From Zantedeschia hybrid cultivar (lineage: Eukaryota; Streptophyta; Magnoliopsida; Alismatales; Araceae), in assembly GCA_030544215.1 (NCBI GenBank), contig JARZZO010000014.1, positions 17,084,234 to 17,148,233 of the forward strand: 64,000 nucleotides of DNA. The letters are read 5' to 3'. The notes beneath the pieces are model-generated. The model ran no database searches and was not told the DNA's origin. It saw only the letters and a list, made by a program, of their open reading frames with translations. Of the stretch, positions 10,697-22,519 are shown one piece after another (the stretch's first letter is position 1; every line of letters begins with the position of its first letter). Made by a program: the position numbers and the translations under genes.

Positions 10697-11672
10697 GCTT
10701 TTTTGGCGATCACGGTGGGACTTGGTCTCGCCATCTTTTAGTTTCTTTTTGTTCTTGCTATCATCATATCGGGCACCCACGGTGCACCATTTGTGTCTCT
10801 GGACACGTCCTCACCAATTGGTGAGTGTTTAGTTTAATTAATTTCCCTCGTGCACCACGTGCACACCCCAGTGGCAAGATCTTGCCCCCCCCCTTGATTA
10901 ACTCAAAAAGCTGTTTTTGTGATAAAAATGATGTGTGATTGATTGTTTTTCTAGTTGTTAGTTAGTAAATCATCCTGTTTAAAATCTGAAACTAAAAATT
11001 TTGCATTAGTCGATTGTTTACTGCTTTTTTATCTCGTTTGAGGAGGATTCAACCCAAAAAATCCTCCTGGAAAATTGTTTTTGCGAACTGAAAAGCGTCC
11101 AGGATTGCTGACGCGTTTCAAAACCGCGTCAACACCCCTAGACGCCTTTCAGGCTTCACAGTTTCTCTGCTGTCTGCATCTGCTTCTGCGAAAAATTAAG
11201 TTCTGTTTTGAATAGCGTCGACTACCATCGACGCGATTCAGACAGTTTCTTAATTTTTTTTAGTTTCCAGATTTTTGTGTTTTGAGTGCTAGCTACCCAT
11301 TACTTACTAAGCATTAGAGGCCATCCAGGCCGCAGGACATACGCATTGAGGCTAATACCCTCCTCTTCTTAGGAACACATTACTCGACGTCAGCAACTCT
11401 CTCTGATTGGGTTGGTCCCTTGATCAGACTAGAGAAGTTGACGTTGAGACCTCCATAAGTCCCCAAAATCAAGGTATTCCTCCTTGATCATCGGGCTGGT
11501 TGTACCAATTGAAGTCCTGGTTAGATTCTGAAAGCGTTGTGAGAGAAAGCCCTAGAGAATAACGGTGGAAATTGAACTGAAACTAGGATCCTTTCCCCGA
11601 GCGAAATTGTGGTTTAATCCAATTCAAATAACTCAACAAGGAATCCCAAAATCACGTTAAGCATCCACTTGT
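10697..11672 (+). other. Leader of element B with probable primer-binding site and further hairpins
   Basis: TTTTTGGCGATCACGGTGGG begins within 10 bases of the LTR end and is the likely primer-binding site, though the cognate tRNA could not be checked. The leader holds a perfect 9-bp stem (AGGAGGATT/AATCCTCCT, 11041-11068) and three more GCGTC..GACGC hairpins (11088-11121, 11119-11153, 11209-11242) of the same kind as in the LTR. No separate upstream ORF of the Ogre type is visible. Confidence 0.7.
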
Positions 11673-14600
11673 TTGATTAATCTCTGTACAACTTGTTTGA
11701 TTAAATCTTTGAAAAGGGAATCTAACATCATGTTGCTACGATCAGGTAGGGACTTGAGTGTGGCTCCAGACGCCATGGTTAATTACGAGGGAGATGCTAA
11801 TGCCCCTCGGGATTCTGAATACAACTATGAGAGTGGGAGAGATGCTGATGCCTCCCGTAGTTCTATCCCCATTCCATATCGTCTAGATGGGAATGTTCGG
11901 ACACCTCTTTTGCATCCACGTGATCAATATCCTGATCCTCCTCCGTATGAATATGCGATCCCTAATCCTGATCTTGAGGGGGACATGAATCAGAATGATC
12001 CCTCATCCTCTGATCCTACGGATCTCATCAATGCTCTGGGAGTTCTTGCCTCCCGACTGGACCCTCAGCAGTTCGAGGCGATCCAATCTATTTTGAAGGG
12101 GAAGGCACCCATGCAGCCTGCCGAGCCGAACCCTGTGGCTCCCCCTGCTGTTCCTCAGCAACCTTCTTTTCCTCCTCCTTATATCCATCAGGCCGTGGAG
12201 GGCCTTCACATTACTTCTCGGCCAGCTGGGCCGCAGCTTTCATCATCTAGGCAACCGGCTAGACCGCAAACGCCTGCTTATCAAAATGCCCTCGGGCATG
12301 GCGGAAGCTCTGCCGGACCTCCCTTCTATTGTCCACCCTGCCCAACGTACTCTAGGCAGCAGGCCTACCAAGTACCTCCTCCTCCTCCTCCTCCCCAAGC
12401 AGATCTGACCACACAAACGCTGCTGGCCAAAATGGAGTGTATGGATGAGCAATTTAATAACCTCCAGAAAATGATGGGGGTCAAAGCTGTGCCAGAGATC
12501 AGTCTACCGAGCCTGCCAGTATTCCATCTGCCACCCTCTGAAATGCCAGTATACCGAAAGTACAACGGTACTGGTAACCCCTTCACACACCTGAAGGAGT
12601 TCATGTATGAATCCTCTTTCTGGCAGAACGACAAGAGGTCGTTGGCCTTCTTGTTCAGGAGATCTCTAGAGGGACCAGCCCTCGAGTGGTTCTTTTCCCT
12701 GGAACCCTCAGAAGTAGAGGATTACGGTATCGTTTCATGCAAATTTATTCAACGATACCAGGACAGAGTTTCACCCTCCTTGTCTATCACGGACCTCATT
12801 GCAGAAAAGATGAAACCTGATGAGGAGTTTGTCAGTTTTGCTGACAGGTGGCGGGGTCTGGCTGAAAAGGTGAAAGATCACTTGTCCGAGTCCGAACAAG
12901 TGAAAATGTTAATTTCTAATGCCACCCCCCAGTTCAAGCTCGTCCTCTCCTTGAACAATTTGACTAACATGGCAGAGCTCTATGAAAGAGCACGGTACTG
13001 CCAGAATGCTTTCAAGGACGCTACATTCTCTAGTGTCTTTGATCCTCATAGACCTAGCAGGCCTCCGCCTCGGAAGCCTGCAGTGCCGAACTCTTCCAGC
13101 ACAGGTCCGACTACCGAGGGCACGCTCTCTCATGAGCAAGTGAGTACCATGAACAATAACTCGCCCCAGTTCATGAGGAGTCAGCAGCAGTACCAGAGGC
13201 CACAGCAGCAAGGGTATAGACAGCAGCAGAACCCCCAGTACCAACAACAGTATCAGCGGCCCCAGCAGCCGAATCAGAATCAGAACCAGCAACAGCTACA
13301 GCAACAGCCGCAACGGCAACAGCAGTACCAGCAACCCCAGCAGCAGCAGTATCAGCAGCAGCAACAACCACAGTACCAGCCGCGCGCACCGCCGGCGTAC
13401 CACAATGTCCCTCCTCCTGGTGACTACAACCAGCAGAGGAGACCTCCAGGCCCGAAGAGGGCAGAATACCCGGCTCTCCCAGAATCCTTGGCCGATATCT
13501 TCAGTGCTTTAATGGCGGCTAACGCCTTAGTTTTGCCAACGGAAAAGGCCGTCTGGCCTCAAAATGCCGATACGTCCAGGTATTGCTACTTCCATAGGCA
13601 ACCTGGGCATACCATTGACACCTGCTTCCAATTCAGAGATTATATTCATGATCTCAACGAGCAGGGCGGCATAGACTGGGAGGAAATGAAGAAATACATA
13701 ACAGCCCTGAAGGCGAGGAGACCGCAACAGCAGCAGCAGCAGCAGCAAGCAAGACCACCGGCACAAGCAGCAGCACCACCCAACATGGGCATAGTGCAGA
13801 ATCCACTCCCGGAGCACCAGAACCAGAACCAGGTTGCTCCCATTCTAACGAACAGCCAGTCTGAGGCTGGTCGTGGGCAACAATGGAGGATAGAGGACTC
13901 TTCCTCTCTTTATTCAACGGGTCACGTTCAAAGTACCGCAGAGCGACTACCACGCCGCACCATCCACATACTCAGACCACAACCCGTCACCATCACCCCT
14001 CTACCCACACCCACATATCACTCGCCCTCACCCAATAACCCACTACCACTACCCACCTTCCTTAGACCCATTGCGCCCCGCACTCCTACGCCTCCATCAT
14101 ATACCCCTCCGCAAACCAATAACGCGCCCCTTTTACCATCTAGGCCACTATTACGCGTACCATTTCCTACTTCACCCATTACCACTACCACCTACCCAGA
14201 TATGCCCCAACCATCCAGACCGCTATTACGCGTACCATTCCCCACTTCGCCAACCACTTACCCATCTACCATTCAACCCTCTAGGCCTTTAATCCGCACT
14301 GCGCCATCACCACCTAACCCAACGCCACCACCTACGCATCAACCCTCCTCACCGCTTACGCCACCCGACTCTGCGGTACTCAAGGTGTCACCCGGATCCT
14401 CCACGGTCGAGGAACATGCGCTCCGGAGTGGAAGGATTTTCAACAAGGTCTTTCCTCAGTCCACAGTCAGAGACGGCCCATCACAGCCGACTGAGGAAGC
14501 CCATAATGAAGAGAGTGCACCAGGCACTCAATACGACTTGTTGAAACATCTGGACAGAATACCGGCACGGATCACTGTACTTGAATTGATTAAAAGGTCC

Positions 14601-16358
14601 AAGATTCACCAAGAAGCCTTAATGGAATACCTACAGAAGGTGATGGTCAACGAAGACGTGCCGGTAGAGAAAATTGCAGCACTACTAGTTCCTCAGGGGG
14701 ATCAGCCCTCAATTACATTCCACACATCGGAACTAGCACCGCCAGCCGCTAGAAGCATGGCTCTGAGCATCACGGTCAATATCTGCAAAAAGGCCGTGGA
14801 TGCATGCCTGGTTGATACAGGGGCTTCAATTAACGTTTTACCTCCGAAGACCCTGGAGCTATGCGGTGTGCCCAAGGAGAAATGGATGCCTAGCCCCATC
14901 TCAGTTACGGCATATGACAATTCTACCCGTTCCCCTCTGGGAATGGTTTATTTAAAGGTGGAGCTAGGTCCAGTAAGTCATGCAGAGGTCGAATTTCATA
15001 TTCTAGAAATCGACCTTTCCATAAATGCCATTCTGGGACGTCCTTATATCAAAACTCTTGAGGCGATTCCTTCTACGAATCACCAATGCCTCAAATTCCC
15101 TTACAAAGGACGAATTATTAAAGTGACGAGCATGCCGATCCTTGCTGCTGCTCATACCTTAAATATTAAATCTGTTGTTTTACCTGGCCGACAACCTTTT
15201 CTGTCGGTATTACAGGTCTACCGTCCAGTGGCTGATCCTTTGAAAGCCGCTACCATTTCTCCATACCCATTAAATGCTATCAAAAGGGGGAAGTACATGA
15301 GTACCCCAGGATGGAGAATCATGATGAAGAACGGCTACGAGCCTGGGAAAGGTCTGGGCACACAGTTGCAAGGCAGGACCACTCCTGTTAAAAATCATCG
15401 GGCAGCACCTGGAAGCGGTCTGGGCTATAGGCCAATGAAGCTAAAGCAAGATCTGGTTCAGAAAGCAGAAACCGAAGACGGTCAAGAAATCTTGGAAACA
15501 ATGTCCACACCACTGAAAGAAGGCCGAGATCTCTTAACATGGACTCTATATACACATTTTGTGAAAGGGCCCATACTTAGTCACGACAACACGGTGGTCA
15601 TTACTTCCTGTTTTGACTTCCATGACATATATGGGAGGGATTTGGCCAGACATTGTTCCGAATTACTTACGTACCAATCCTTGGAGGCTCTGCGGCCTAT
15701 GAAAAGGAGGAAATTCCATGACCCCGAATGCGAATGGTACAGATGGTTCGACCTGAGGGACCTATACATAGCACTGAACAGACTATTTCTGGATCCTGCA
15801 GAACCCAAGTGGCCACCGCAGATCGACGAGCTAATTGAGAGCCCTGGCGCAATCTTTGATAAGCGGATACTGCTGTCCGAACAAACTGATGAAGGGGAGC
15901 CAGATGACCCCTATGAAGCTGGTTATACAACAGATCTGCTATGGAGGGGGACATATCCTTCACATGTCCTAATGCTCCATACCCTATTTCGTACACTACT
16001 CTTGACCCCGACTTGGTCGCGGGTCATAATTGAAGATATTCCACGGGCTCCGCCCGTTATGATAACTCTGTCCCCTCGGGACTTTATTCCACAACCTCCT
16101 CTCGACCTAGAGAGGATGTATGATTTGATCTGGGACATATGGCTATATGATCCCCCTAATCCTCTGGCCTTGGTGCCGCTTCCTCCGTCCGATTCCCCTT
16201 CCATTTGTATTCACTCCTGCTTCATGTATAATTCCTCCGATATCCAAAAAAAAACGCCAATTTTACAACAAATTCTTCCCAAATCATTATCGAGGAAACA
16301 TCTTACTTGTCCGATTACACCCCATCGCGCGGGTCCGTCGGTCAAGATTCTCTCCTAG
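11673..16358 (+). CDS. Gag-protease polyprotein of element B (1561 aa)
   Basis: Forms the particle and processes it. Domains in order: an acidic/Pro-rich N-terminus (1-250); retrotransposon Gag core at about 290-445 (WFFSLEPSEVEDY, ADRWRGLAEKV); a Gln-rich tract at about 500-570; a CX2H-type knuckle CYFHRQPGHTIDTC at about 640; a long Pro/Thr-rich linker with repeated SRPLLRVPFPTSP at about 820-900; aspartic protease with LVDTGASINVLP at about 1045 and ILGRPYIKT downstream; and a G-patch with PGWRIMMKNGYEPGKGLG and GSGLGYRP at about 1210-1255. The stop at 16358 comes just after a run of A at 16247-16255, where slippage could explain loss of frame with pol. An ATG at 11731 (MLLRSGRDL) is an equally good start. 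No defect is visible before the protease. Confidence 0.88.
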   Translation: MINLCTTCLIKSLKRESNIMLLRSGRDLSVAPDAMVNYEGDANAPRDSEYNYESGRDADASRSSIPIPYRLDGNVRTPLLHPRDQYPDPPPYEYAIPNPDLEGDMNQNDPSSSDPTDLINALGVLASRLDPQQFEAIQSILKGKAPMQPAEPNPVAPPAVPQQPSFPPPYIHQAVEGLHITSRPAGPQLSSSRQPARPQTPAYQNALGHGGSSAGPPFYCPPCPTYSRQQAYQVPPPPPPPQADLTTQTLLAKMECMDEQFNNLQKMMGVKAVPEISLPSLPVFHLPPSEMPVYRKYNGTGNPFTHLKEFMYESSFWQNDKRSLAFLFRRSLEGPALEWFFSLEPSEVEDYGIVSCKFIQRYQDRVSPSLSITDLIAEKMKPDEEFVSFADRWRGLAEKVKDHLSESEQVKMLISNATPQFKLVLSLNNLTNMAELYERARYCQNAFKDATFSSVFDPHRPSRPPPRKPAVPNSSSTGPTTEGTLSHEQVSTMNNNSPQFMRSQQQYQRPQQQGYRQQQNPQYQQQYQRPQQPNQNQNQQQLQQQPQRQQQYQQPQQQQYQQQQQPQYQPRAPPAYHNVPPPGDYNQQRRPPGPKRAEYPALPESLADIFSALMAANALVLPTEKAVWPQNADTSRYCYFHRQPGHTIDTCFQFRDYIHDLNEQGGIDWEEMKKYITALKARRPQQQQQQQQARPPAQAAAPPNMGIVQNPLPEHQNQNQVAPILTNSQSEAGRGQQWRIEDSSSLYSTGHVQSTAERLPRRTIHILRPQPVTITPLPTPTYHSPSPNNPLPLPTFLRPIAPRTPTPPSYTPPQTNNAPLLPSRPLLRVPFPTSPITTTTYPDMPQPSRPLLRVPFPTSPTTYPSTIQPSRPLIRTAPSPPNPTPPPTHQPSSPLTPPDSAVLKVSPGSSTVEEHALRSGRIFNKVFPQSTVRDGPSQPTEEAHNEESAPGTQYDLLKHLDRIPARITVLELIKRSKIHQEALMEYLQKVMVNEDVPVEKIAALLVPQGDQPSITFHTSELAPPAARSMALSITVNICKKAVDACLVDTGASINVLPPKTLELCGVPKEKWMPSPISVTAYDNSTRSPLGMVYLKVELGPVSHAEVEFHILEIDLSINAILGRPYIKTLEAIPSTNHQCLKFPYKGRIIKVTSMPILAAAHTLNIKSVVLPGRQPFLSVLQVYRPVADPLKAATISPYPLNAIKRGKYMSTPGWRIMMKNGYEPGKGLGTQLQGRTTPVKNHRAAPGSGLGYRPMKLKQDLVQKAETEDGQEILETMSTPLKEGRDLLTWTLYTHFVKGPILSHDNTVVITSCFDFHDIYGRDLARHCSELLTYQSLEALRPMKRRKFHDPECEWYRWFDLRDLYIALNRLFLDPAEPKWPPQIDELIESPGAIFDKRILLSEQTDEGEPDDPYEAGYTTDLLWRGTYPSHVLMLHTLFRTLLLTPTWSRVIIEDIPRAPPVMITLSPRDFIPQPPLDLERMYDLIWDIWLYDPPNPLALVPLPPSDSPSICIHSCFMYNSSDIQKKTPILQQILPKSLSRKHLTCPITPHRAGPSVKILS

Positions 16359-19300
16359 ATCTACTCTGTCCCTCCCCACGGGAGGATTCCCCTGTATTTC
16401 CACTTGTATCCCAGGATTTTCATCCTGCTTCATCTTCATTAGGTTATGATAGGCAGTTTAGTGAAGTTAGGGAGTCCAGTTTTAGGCAGGTTAGTCAGTT
16501 TAGGAAGTCTAGGAAGCCTAAGGGTAGGCAAATTCCAGAAAGATACCACCAGGATTTGGCTGATAAATGTTCCTTTTGCTCTTTAATCCCTCAGCTTTTA
16601 GAAGATCCAATTCAGATGCCAGAAGATTGTACAGATGATGAGTCAGTCAATGATGGGTACGGGGTATATGAGTTAGTACATGAAAAGGACCCCATTGTTG
16701 AAGATGAGGAAGATGATGAGGACGCAGCTGAGGCATATGCCAGTGGAGTGAAGAGATTTGATGAACCTTCAGCTGCCGTAGAAGAGCCCACAAAAGAAAT
16801 AAACTTAGGGACTGAAGATGAACCTAAGGTTGTCCTCGCAGTAAAAATCTTTCTGCAGAGGATGAGAAGGCAATGGTACAAGTGCTTAAGGATTATAAGG
16901 ACACTTTCGCCTGGAGTTATGAGGATATGCCGGGGTTAGACTCATCTTTAGTCGAACACAGGTTAACATTAAAGGATGGAGCTAATCCGGTCAAGCAGAA
17001 ATTAAGGCGATTCCACCCACAAATGGCTTTAAAGATGAAGGAAGAGGTCGACAAATTACACAAAGCTAAATTTATTAGAGTTGTCCTTTATCCACAATGG
17101 GTGGCCAATATAGTCCCGGTTATGAAAAAGGACGGGAAGGTCAGAATTTGCATTGACTTCCGCGATCTGAACCGGGCCTGTCCTAAAAATGATTTTCCAT
17201 TGCCTCATATTGATGTACTCATCGATAACACTGCTGGCTATGAGACATTTTCGTTTATGGATGGATTTTCAGGATACAACCAGATTAAGCTGGCAGAAGA
17301 GGATCAAGAGAAGACTTCATTCACTACACCTTGGGGAACATATTGTTATGTCGTCATGCCATTTGGATTGAAGAACGCTGGAGCCACTTATCAAAGGGCT
17401 ATGATGGCAATATTTCATGACATGATGCATATAGATTTGGAAGTGTATGTGGATGACTTATTGGTTAAGTCTAAAACGAAGGCTGAGCATGACAAAGTTT
17501 TGGCAAGGGTATTAGAGAGATCGAGAGAGTATCAGTTGAAGATGAACCCCAAGAAATGTGTATTCGGGGTATCTTCAGGGAAATTGCTTGGATTCATTGT
17601 CAGCAAACGGGGAATTGAGATCGATCCCAATAAGGCGAAGGCTATCAGAGAAATGCCACCTCCCAAAAACTTGAAAGAGTTAAGAGGATTAATCGGGAGG
17701 TTACAATTTATTCGCCGTTTTGTCTCCTAGCACTCACAAAGGTGTAAGCCGTTTTACGAACTTACCAAGCCAGGAGTCAAATTCAATTGGGACGATAAGT
17801 GTCAGGAGGCATTTGATGGATTAAAGGACTATTTGGCAAGTCCTCCTGTTTTGAGACCACCATCTCCAGGCAAACCATTGATACTTTATATTTCTGTCCT
17901 GGATGATGCAGTGGGGGCTGTCCTAGCACAAGAGGATGAAGAAGGAAAAGAGAGGGCAGCCTACTATCTCTCTAAACTTCTCAACCCCGCTGAACAGAGA
18001 TATACGGCGATGGAGAAAACATGTGCAGCATTGGTTTGGGTTGTTCAGAAATTGAAGCATTATTTTCTGGCCCATGAAGTCCATCTCATCGCTAGGATGA
18101 ATCCGATCAACTTCCTTCTGGAGAAATATGTTCTTACTGATAGGTTAGCACGATGGCAAAGCTTTCTATCTCAATTCGATATCATTTATATTCAACAGAA
18201 AGCGATCAAGGGCTATGCCATAGCAGAACATCTTGCTCATCATCCCCTTCCTCGATTTGATCCAGTGCGATCAGAGTTTCCGGATGAGGAACTGATGTCC
18301 GTAAATCAAATCAGAGATGATATGTGGACTCTGCATTTTGACGGAGCTCTGAATTCTCATGGAAAGGGGATCAGAATCGTTCTGTTATCACCTGAAGGTG
18401 TCACCATTCCACAAGCCTTTCAGCTTGACTTTCCAGTCACCAACAACATAGCTGAATACGAAGCACTTCTTGCTGGTCTCGAGGCTGCTCATTTTCATGG
18501 TGCCACCAAACTCAGGATTGTGGGTGATAGCCAATTAATTCTTCGCCAAGTGCTGACCAAGTATCGAACTCTTGATCCCATGTTTAAGCTATATCAAGAA
18601 CTTACTTCTGCTTACTCAAAGCTTTTCACAAAGTTGATCTTTGTCCATGTCCCTAGAAATCAAAACATCTTAGCTGACGCTTTAGCTTCACTTGCATCTT
18701 CTCTTGATTTTCCTATCCGCAAGCAATCTGAATCAATCATAGTTCATAGGCGTCTTTCACCTGCCGTGAAAGATCCTTCATTTCTTAGAACTAAGGAGAA
18801 GTTGCTGAAGAAATTCAAAGATGGAAGTATTGTGGAGAAAAGAGAAATCATGTTGATGGAGCTGTTAGAAGAGATGGATGATGAACAGAAGCCATGGTAT
18901 TATGAAATTGCAAAATATTGTGAAGATCAATCGTATCCTGAAGAAGCTACAACTGAGGAAAAAAGAGCTATCAGGAGAGTTGCTCAACGATACACCCTAG
19001 TTGGGGGAGCATTATACAAAAGAGGTTTTGATGGAGTTCTTCTGAGATGTTTAGACGAGGATGAGCTTTGGAAGGTTATGGAAGGAGCTCATAGTGGAGT
19101 TTGTGGTGGCCATGTCAATGGACAGATGCTAGCAAAGAAGATCCTTAGACAAGGATTTTATTGGCCAACCATGGAAGAAGACTGTGTAGGATATGTCCGT
19201 AGGTGTGCCAAGTGTCAACTTCACGCCGACAAAATTCATTCTCCTGCATCTTCACTCCATCCTGTTTCCTCCCCATGGCCTTTCTCCATGTGGGCTTTCG

Positions 19301-20153
19301 ACATTATTGGACCCCTTGGTAATCCAGATTCCGGCATCAAGCAAAAATCTTTCATTCTCACGGCAACGGAATACTTCACCAAGTGGGCAGAAGCTGAAGC
19401 ATACGTGGAGATCAAAGCATCAACCGTCTGCAAATTCATCATGAAGAACATCATCACCCGATTCGGAATTCCAAGTACCATCGTCACCGACAACGGACCG
19501 CAGTTCGTGTCACAGGAATTGAAGGACCTCTGCAACAGGTATAAAATTGCATTGCATCATTATCTCCTTATTATCCGCAAGGCAATGGCCAAGCAGAGGC
19601 AACTAATAAGACTTTGATAAAAATTATCAAAAAGACGTGTAAATCTAACAAATTCGCAGATTGGCCAGAAAAATTGGTTGAGGCTCTATGGGCCTACCGA
19701 ACTTCAATCCGCACGCCCACTGGGCAAACTCCTTATTCCTTAACATTTGGAATGGAGGCGGTAGTTCCATATGAGATCCTTATACCGTCATTAAGAGTAC
19801 AATTGAACAAGGAATTTTCCATTGATGAACATCGTTCAGCACTCCTTGCTCAATTGGAACTTTTAGACGAGAAAAGATGGTCAGCTACTAATCATGCAAA
19901 AGTTTATCAAAACAGATTAGCACGTTTTTATCAAAAGAAAGTCATTGAACGAAAGTTCAAAGTCGGTGAAATAGTTGTTAAAAGAATTTTTGTAAAACCT
20001 GGTGGTCCGCGTTCTAAGCTCCAACCCAACTGGGAAGGACCTTATGTTGTATCGCACGCTTTTCCTGGTAATGCTTATCGTCTTGTTAATGCAGAAGGAG
20101 AAGAGCTAAATCATCCCTGGAATGGTTTACATCTTAAGAAATACTACCCTTAG
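16307..20153 (+). pseudogene. Pol of element B: RT, RNase H, archaeal-type RNase H, integrase; three breaks
   Basis: The coding sequence runs in several frames. 16307 to about 16860 is acidic and ends in TKEINLGTEDEPKVVLA, a motif that precedes RT in this group; a frameshift near 16840-16870 follows. RT at 16873-17730 has KVRICIDFRDLNRACPK, the FGLKNAGATYQ motif and the YVDD box (VYVDDLLVKSK). A TAG at 17728-17730 then stops the frame, which resumes unchanged to 19617 with RNase H (DDAVGAVLAQ, YTAMEKTCAALVW), the second RNase H (LHFDGALNSHG, NNIAEYEALLAGL, GDSQLI) and integrase (HSGVCGGH...CAKCQ zinc site, FDIIGP, TDNGPQF). A second shift near 19560-19600 removes the last catalytic Glu block from frame. 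The integrase C-terminus continues at 19614-20153 (WAYRTSIRTPTGQTPY, WEGPYVV). The element cannot make pol as it stands, unless an intron covers the first break as in Ogre elements. Confidence 0.92.
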
Positions 20154-22519
20154 GTTAAAGAGTCGATCAGTATGGTACAAAGACCAGTAGAATCAGAAAA
20201 TTTATAAACTCAAATTTCTTTGTTAGTCTGAATAATTTAACTTCAAACCTATTACTGCACACACTGACACGTTTGATTCGTGAGTAACAAGAGATGCCAA
20301 GTCCTAAAGAATATCAAAAGCTTGACCAAAAGTATAAAGTACAAATCATTCGTTTTAAAGTAAAATTCTGTTTTACACTCGGCCCATGATGTCGGAACGA
20401 GGCTTAGAATAGACTACCAAGAATACCCGCCATCTTAGTAGGAGGCCGTCATAAAAAAATGGGGGAGATCCGTTCCAAAGCAAAGCAAAGAAAGAAAAGA
20501 ATAGAAAAAAAAAGGAAAAGGCAAAATTCAAAATCAAAAGGCCAATACACTACAAACGTCACATCAAGGCCATGAAATGAAACAAAAGGGAACGCAAGGT
20601 CGATAAATACCCCGGAAAGAAAATGACCGAACCCCAACAGATATTAGGGTTGGAAAGGAACATCTTTTTAGGTCTCCGGAACCTTCTCATGGGCTTTCTA
20701 AATCTATTCTTCTTTTCTTTCTAAAGAGGTGTATTTCAAACTTAAGGAATGGCTTATATTGACTAAGGGTCAAATCATCAAATGGGATCACGAATGGAAA
20801 CACAAGTTCAAACACGATGGGTTTTAAGTTAAGTTGTTAAAGAACAATTTGGAAATTAAGTTAATAAATGAATATGATCTTTTGATCTAAGTACCATACT
20901 GGTCTTTTAGTTAAAAATTCAAAAAAAAAATGTATATGTCAAAAATTCAAAAAAAAAAATTTGTATATGTCAAAAATTCAAAAAAATGCATATGTCAAAA
21001 TTCAAAAAAAATTTTGCATAGTCAAAATTCAAAAAAAATTTGCATAGTCAAAATTCAAAAAAATTTGCATAGTCAAATTCAAAAAAAATGTATAAGTCAA
21101 AAATTCAAAAAAATTGCATAGTCAAAAATTCAAAAAAAAGTATATATGTCAAAAAATTCAAAAAAAAAAATGTACATTTTTCAAAATCTAAAAAAAAAAA
21201 AAAAAAAGAATACATATTTCAAAACCCCAAACAAAAATGAAAATTTCAAAACCACAAAAAATATTTCAATTAGCATTTGCTTGTTGCATTTAATATGTTT
21301 CATTCCTTTTATTTTCAGTGAACATATGTCTGCTTGCATGTTGCATTTTGCTCAAGTTTGTTTATTATTCAATTACCTTTGTTAATAAAGGCTATGCCCC
21401 TTGACCCTTCTATCAAGGATAGGATCAAGTAGTCGGTTACTTAACCAGGCAAGGGGCTAAGCCTAAACAGATACTTAACCTGTTTGTTCAAGTCACATAC
21501 AGGACACAAGGCATGAAGAGAGTTGGAATTCGAGTAGAGAACAGCCAGAAACTTGTTTCTGAAATTCAAGAAAACCTGAGAAATTCAAGGAAATATTAAG
21601 AAGATCATATTGTGGGAGCCAAGAAGTCTCAACCGTAGCTAAAAAGACGGTTATTTCTACCCTTGTACTCTTTCCATGTAATTCATTTGCATAATCTCAT
21701 TACTATATATTAAATATTTATTAGAGTATATCAAGGACCTTGTGGTTTTGATGAAACTGGAATTTGAGTTCCCCTTCAACAAAAACAGTGATAATTTCAG
21801 AGGATTCTTAATTGCACGGATAGGCCGTTGGATTGTTGATTAGTGAGGACGATGGTTCCACTTTTGTGAAACGGTGCGTGGATAAACGAGCTTCGGCTTA
21901 GCACTGGATTACAAGAATTGGTATCTTGACTCATTAATAACAATTTAACAATATTATCCTTGATTAATTTGTATTTTATTTGACTTTATATTTTTCTTTT
22001 AGCCCAGCATGCATCATGTAGGACTTTGAAATCATTGAGATAAGAATTAATTACTGATTAAGTTTCAGACCATTAATCAAATAATTTCAACATGATATGA
22101 AATATTCCATTCCGAATTGAGTATCTTGATTATCTTTGAGGTTCGCTTGAAGATATCCTTGGAATTCTATCCTTGATTGGATTCTTTATCCGATATTCTT
22201 GTTTTCTTTTAAGATCCATCATGGCTGTAGCACGTCCACATTGGCTGGCAAACGCTCCCCATGATGAAACCTGCAGTGTCTACGACCTGGGGTACTTCCC
22301 ACTCCGAGGAGGTTGATCGACTTTATTTTATTTCCTTGTCTACCTCATCCAGACAGGATTAATTCCATTGATTTCCTTGAGCTATCTTCATTGATAATTT
22401 TGAGAAAAATTTCAATCATGTGATGTTAAGAGCGTGTCTCATCACACCTTGGCATCACCTTTTCAGTACATTCCATTCCATTTCACTCCCTTGCAAAGAC
22501 GATGCCAAGGTGAGGCAGC
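20154..22519 (+). other. 3' non-coding region of element B
   Basis: No gene was found on either strand, unlike elements A and C, which carry antisense genes here. It contains an A-rich array (separate entry) and ends in CAAGGTGAGGCAGC, the likely polypurine tract, directly before the 3' LTR. Confidence 0.75.
20905..21260. repeat. Degenerate A-rich tandem array (TCAAAAATTCAAAAAAAA)
   Basis: A dozen units of about 20-30 bp vary in A-run length and in the spacer TGTATATG/TGCATAG/TACATTT. The array probably expanded by slippage. It encodes only repetitive peptides and is not a gene. Confidence 0.85.
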
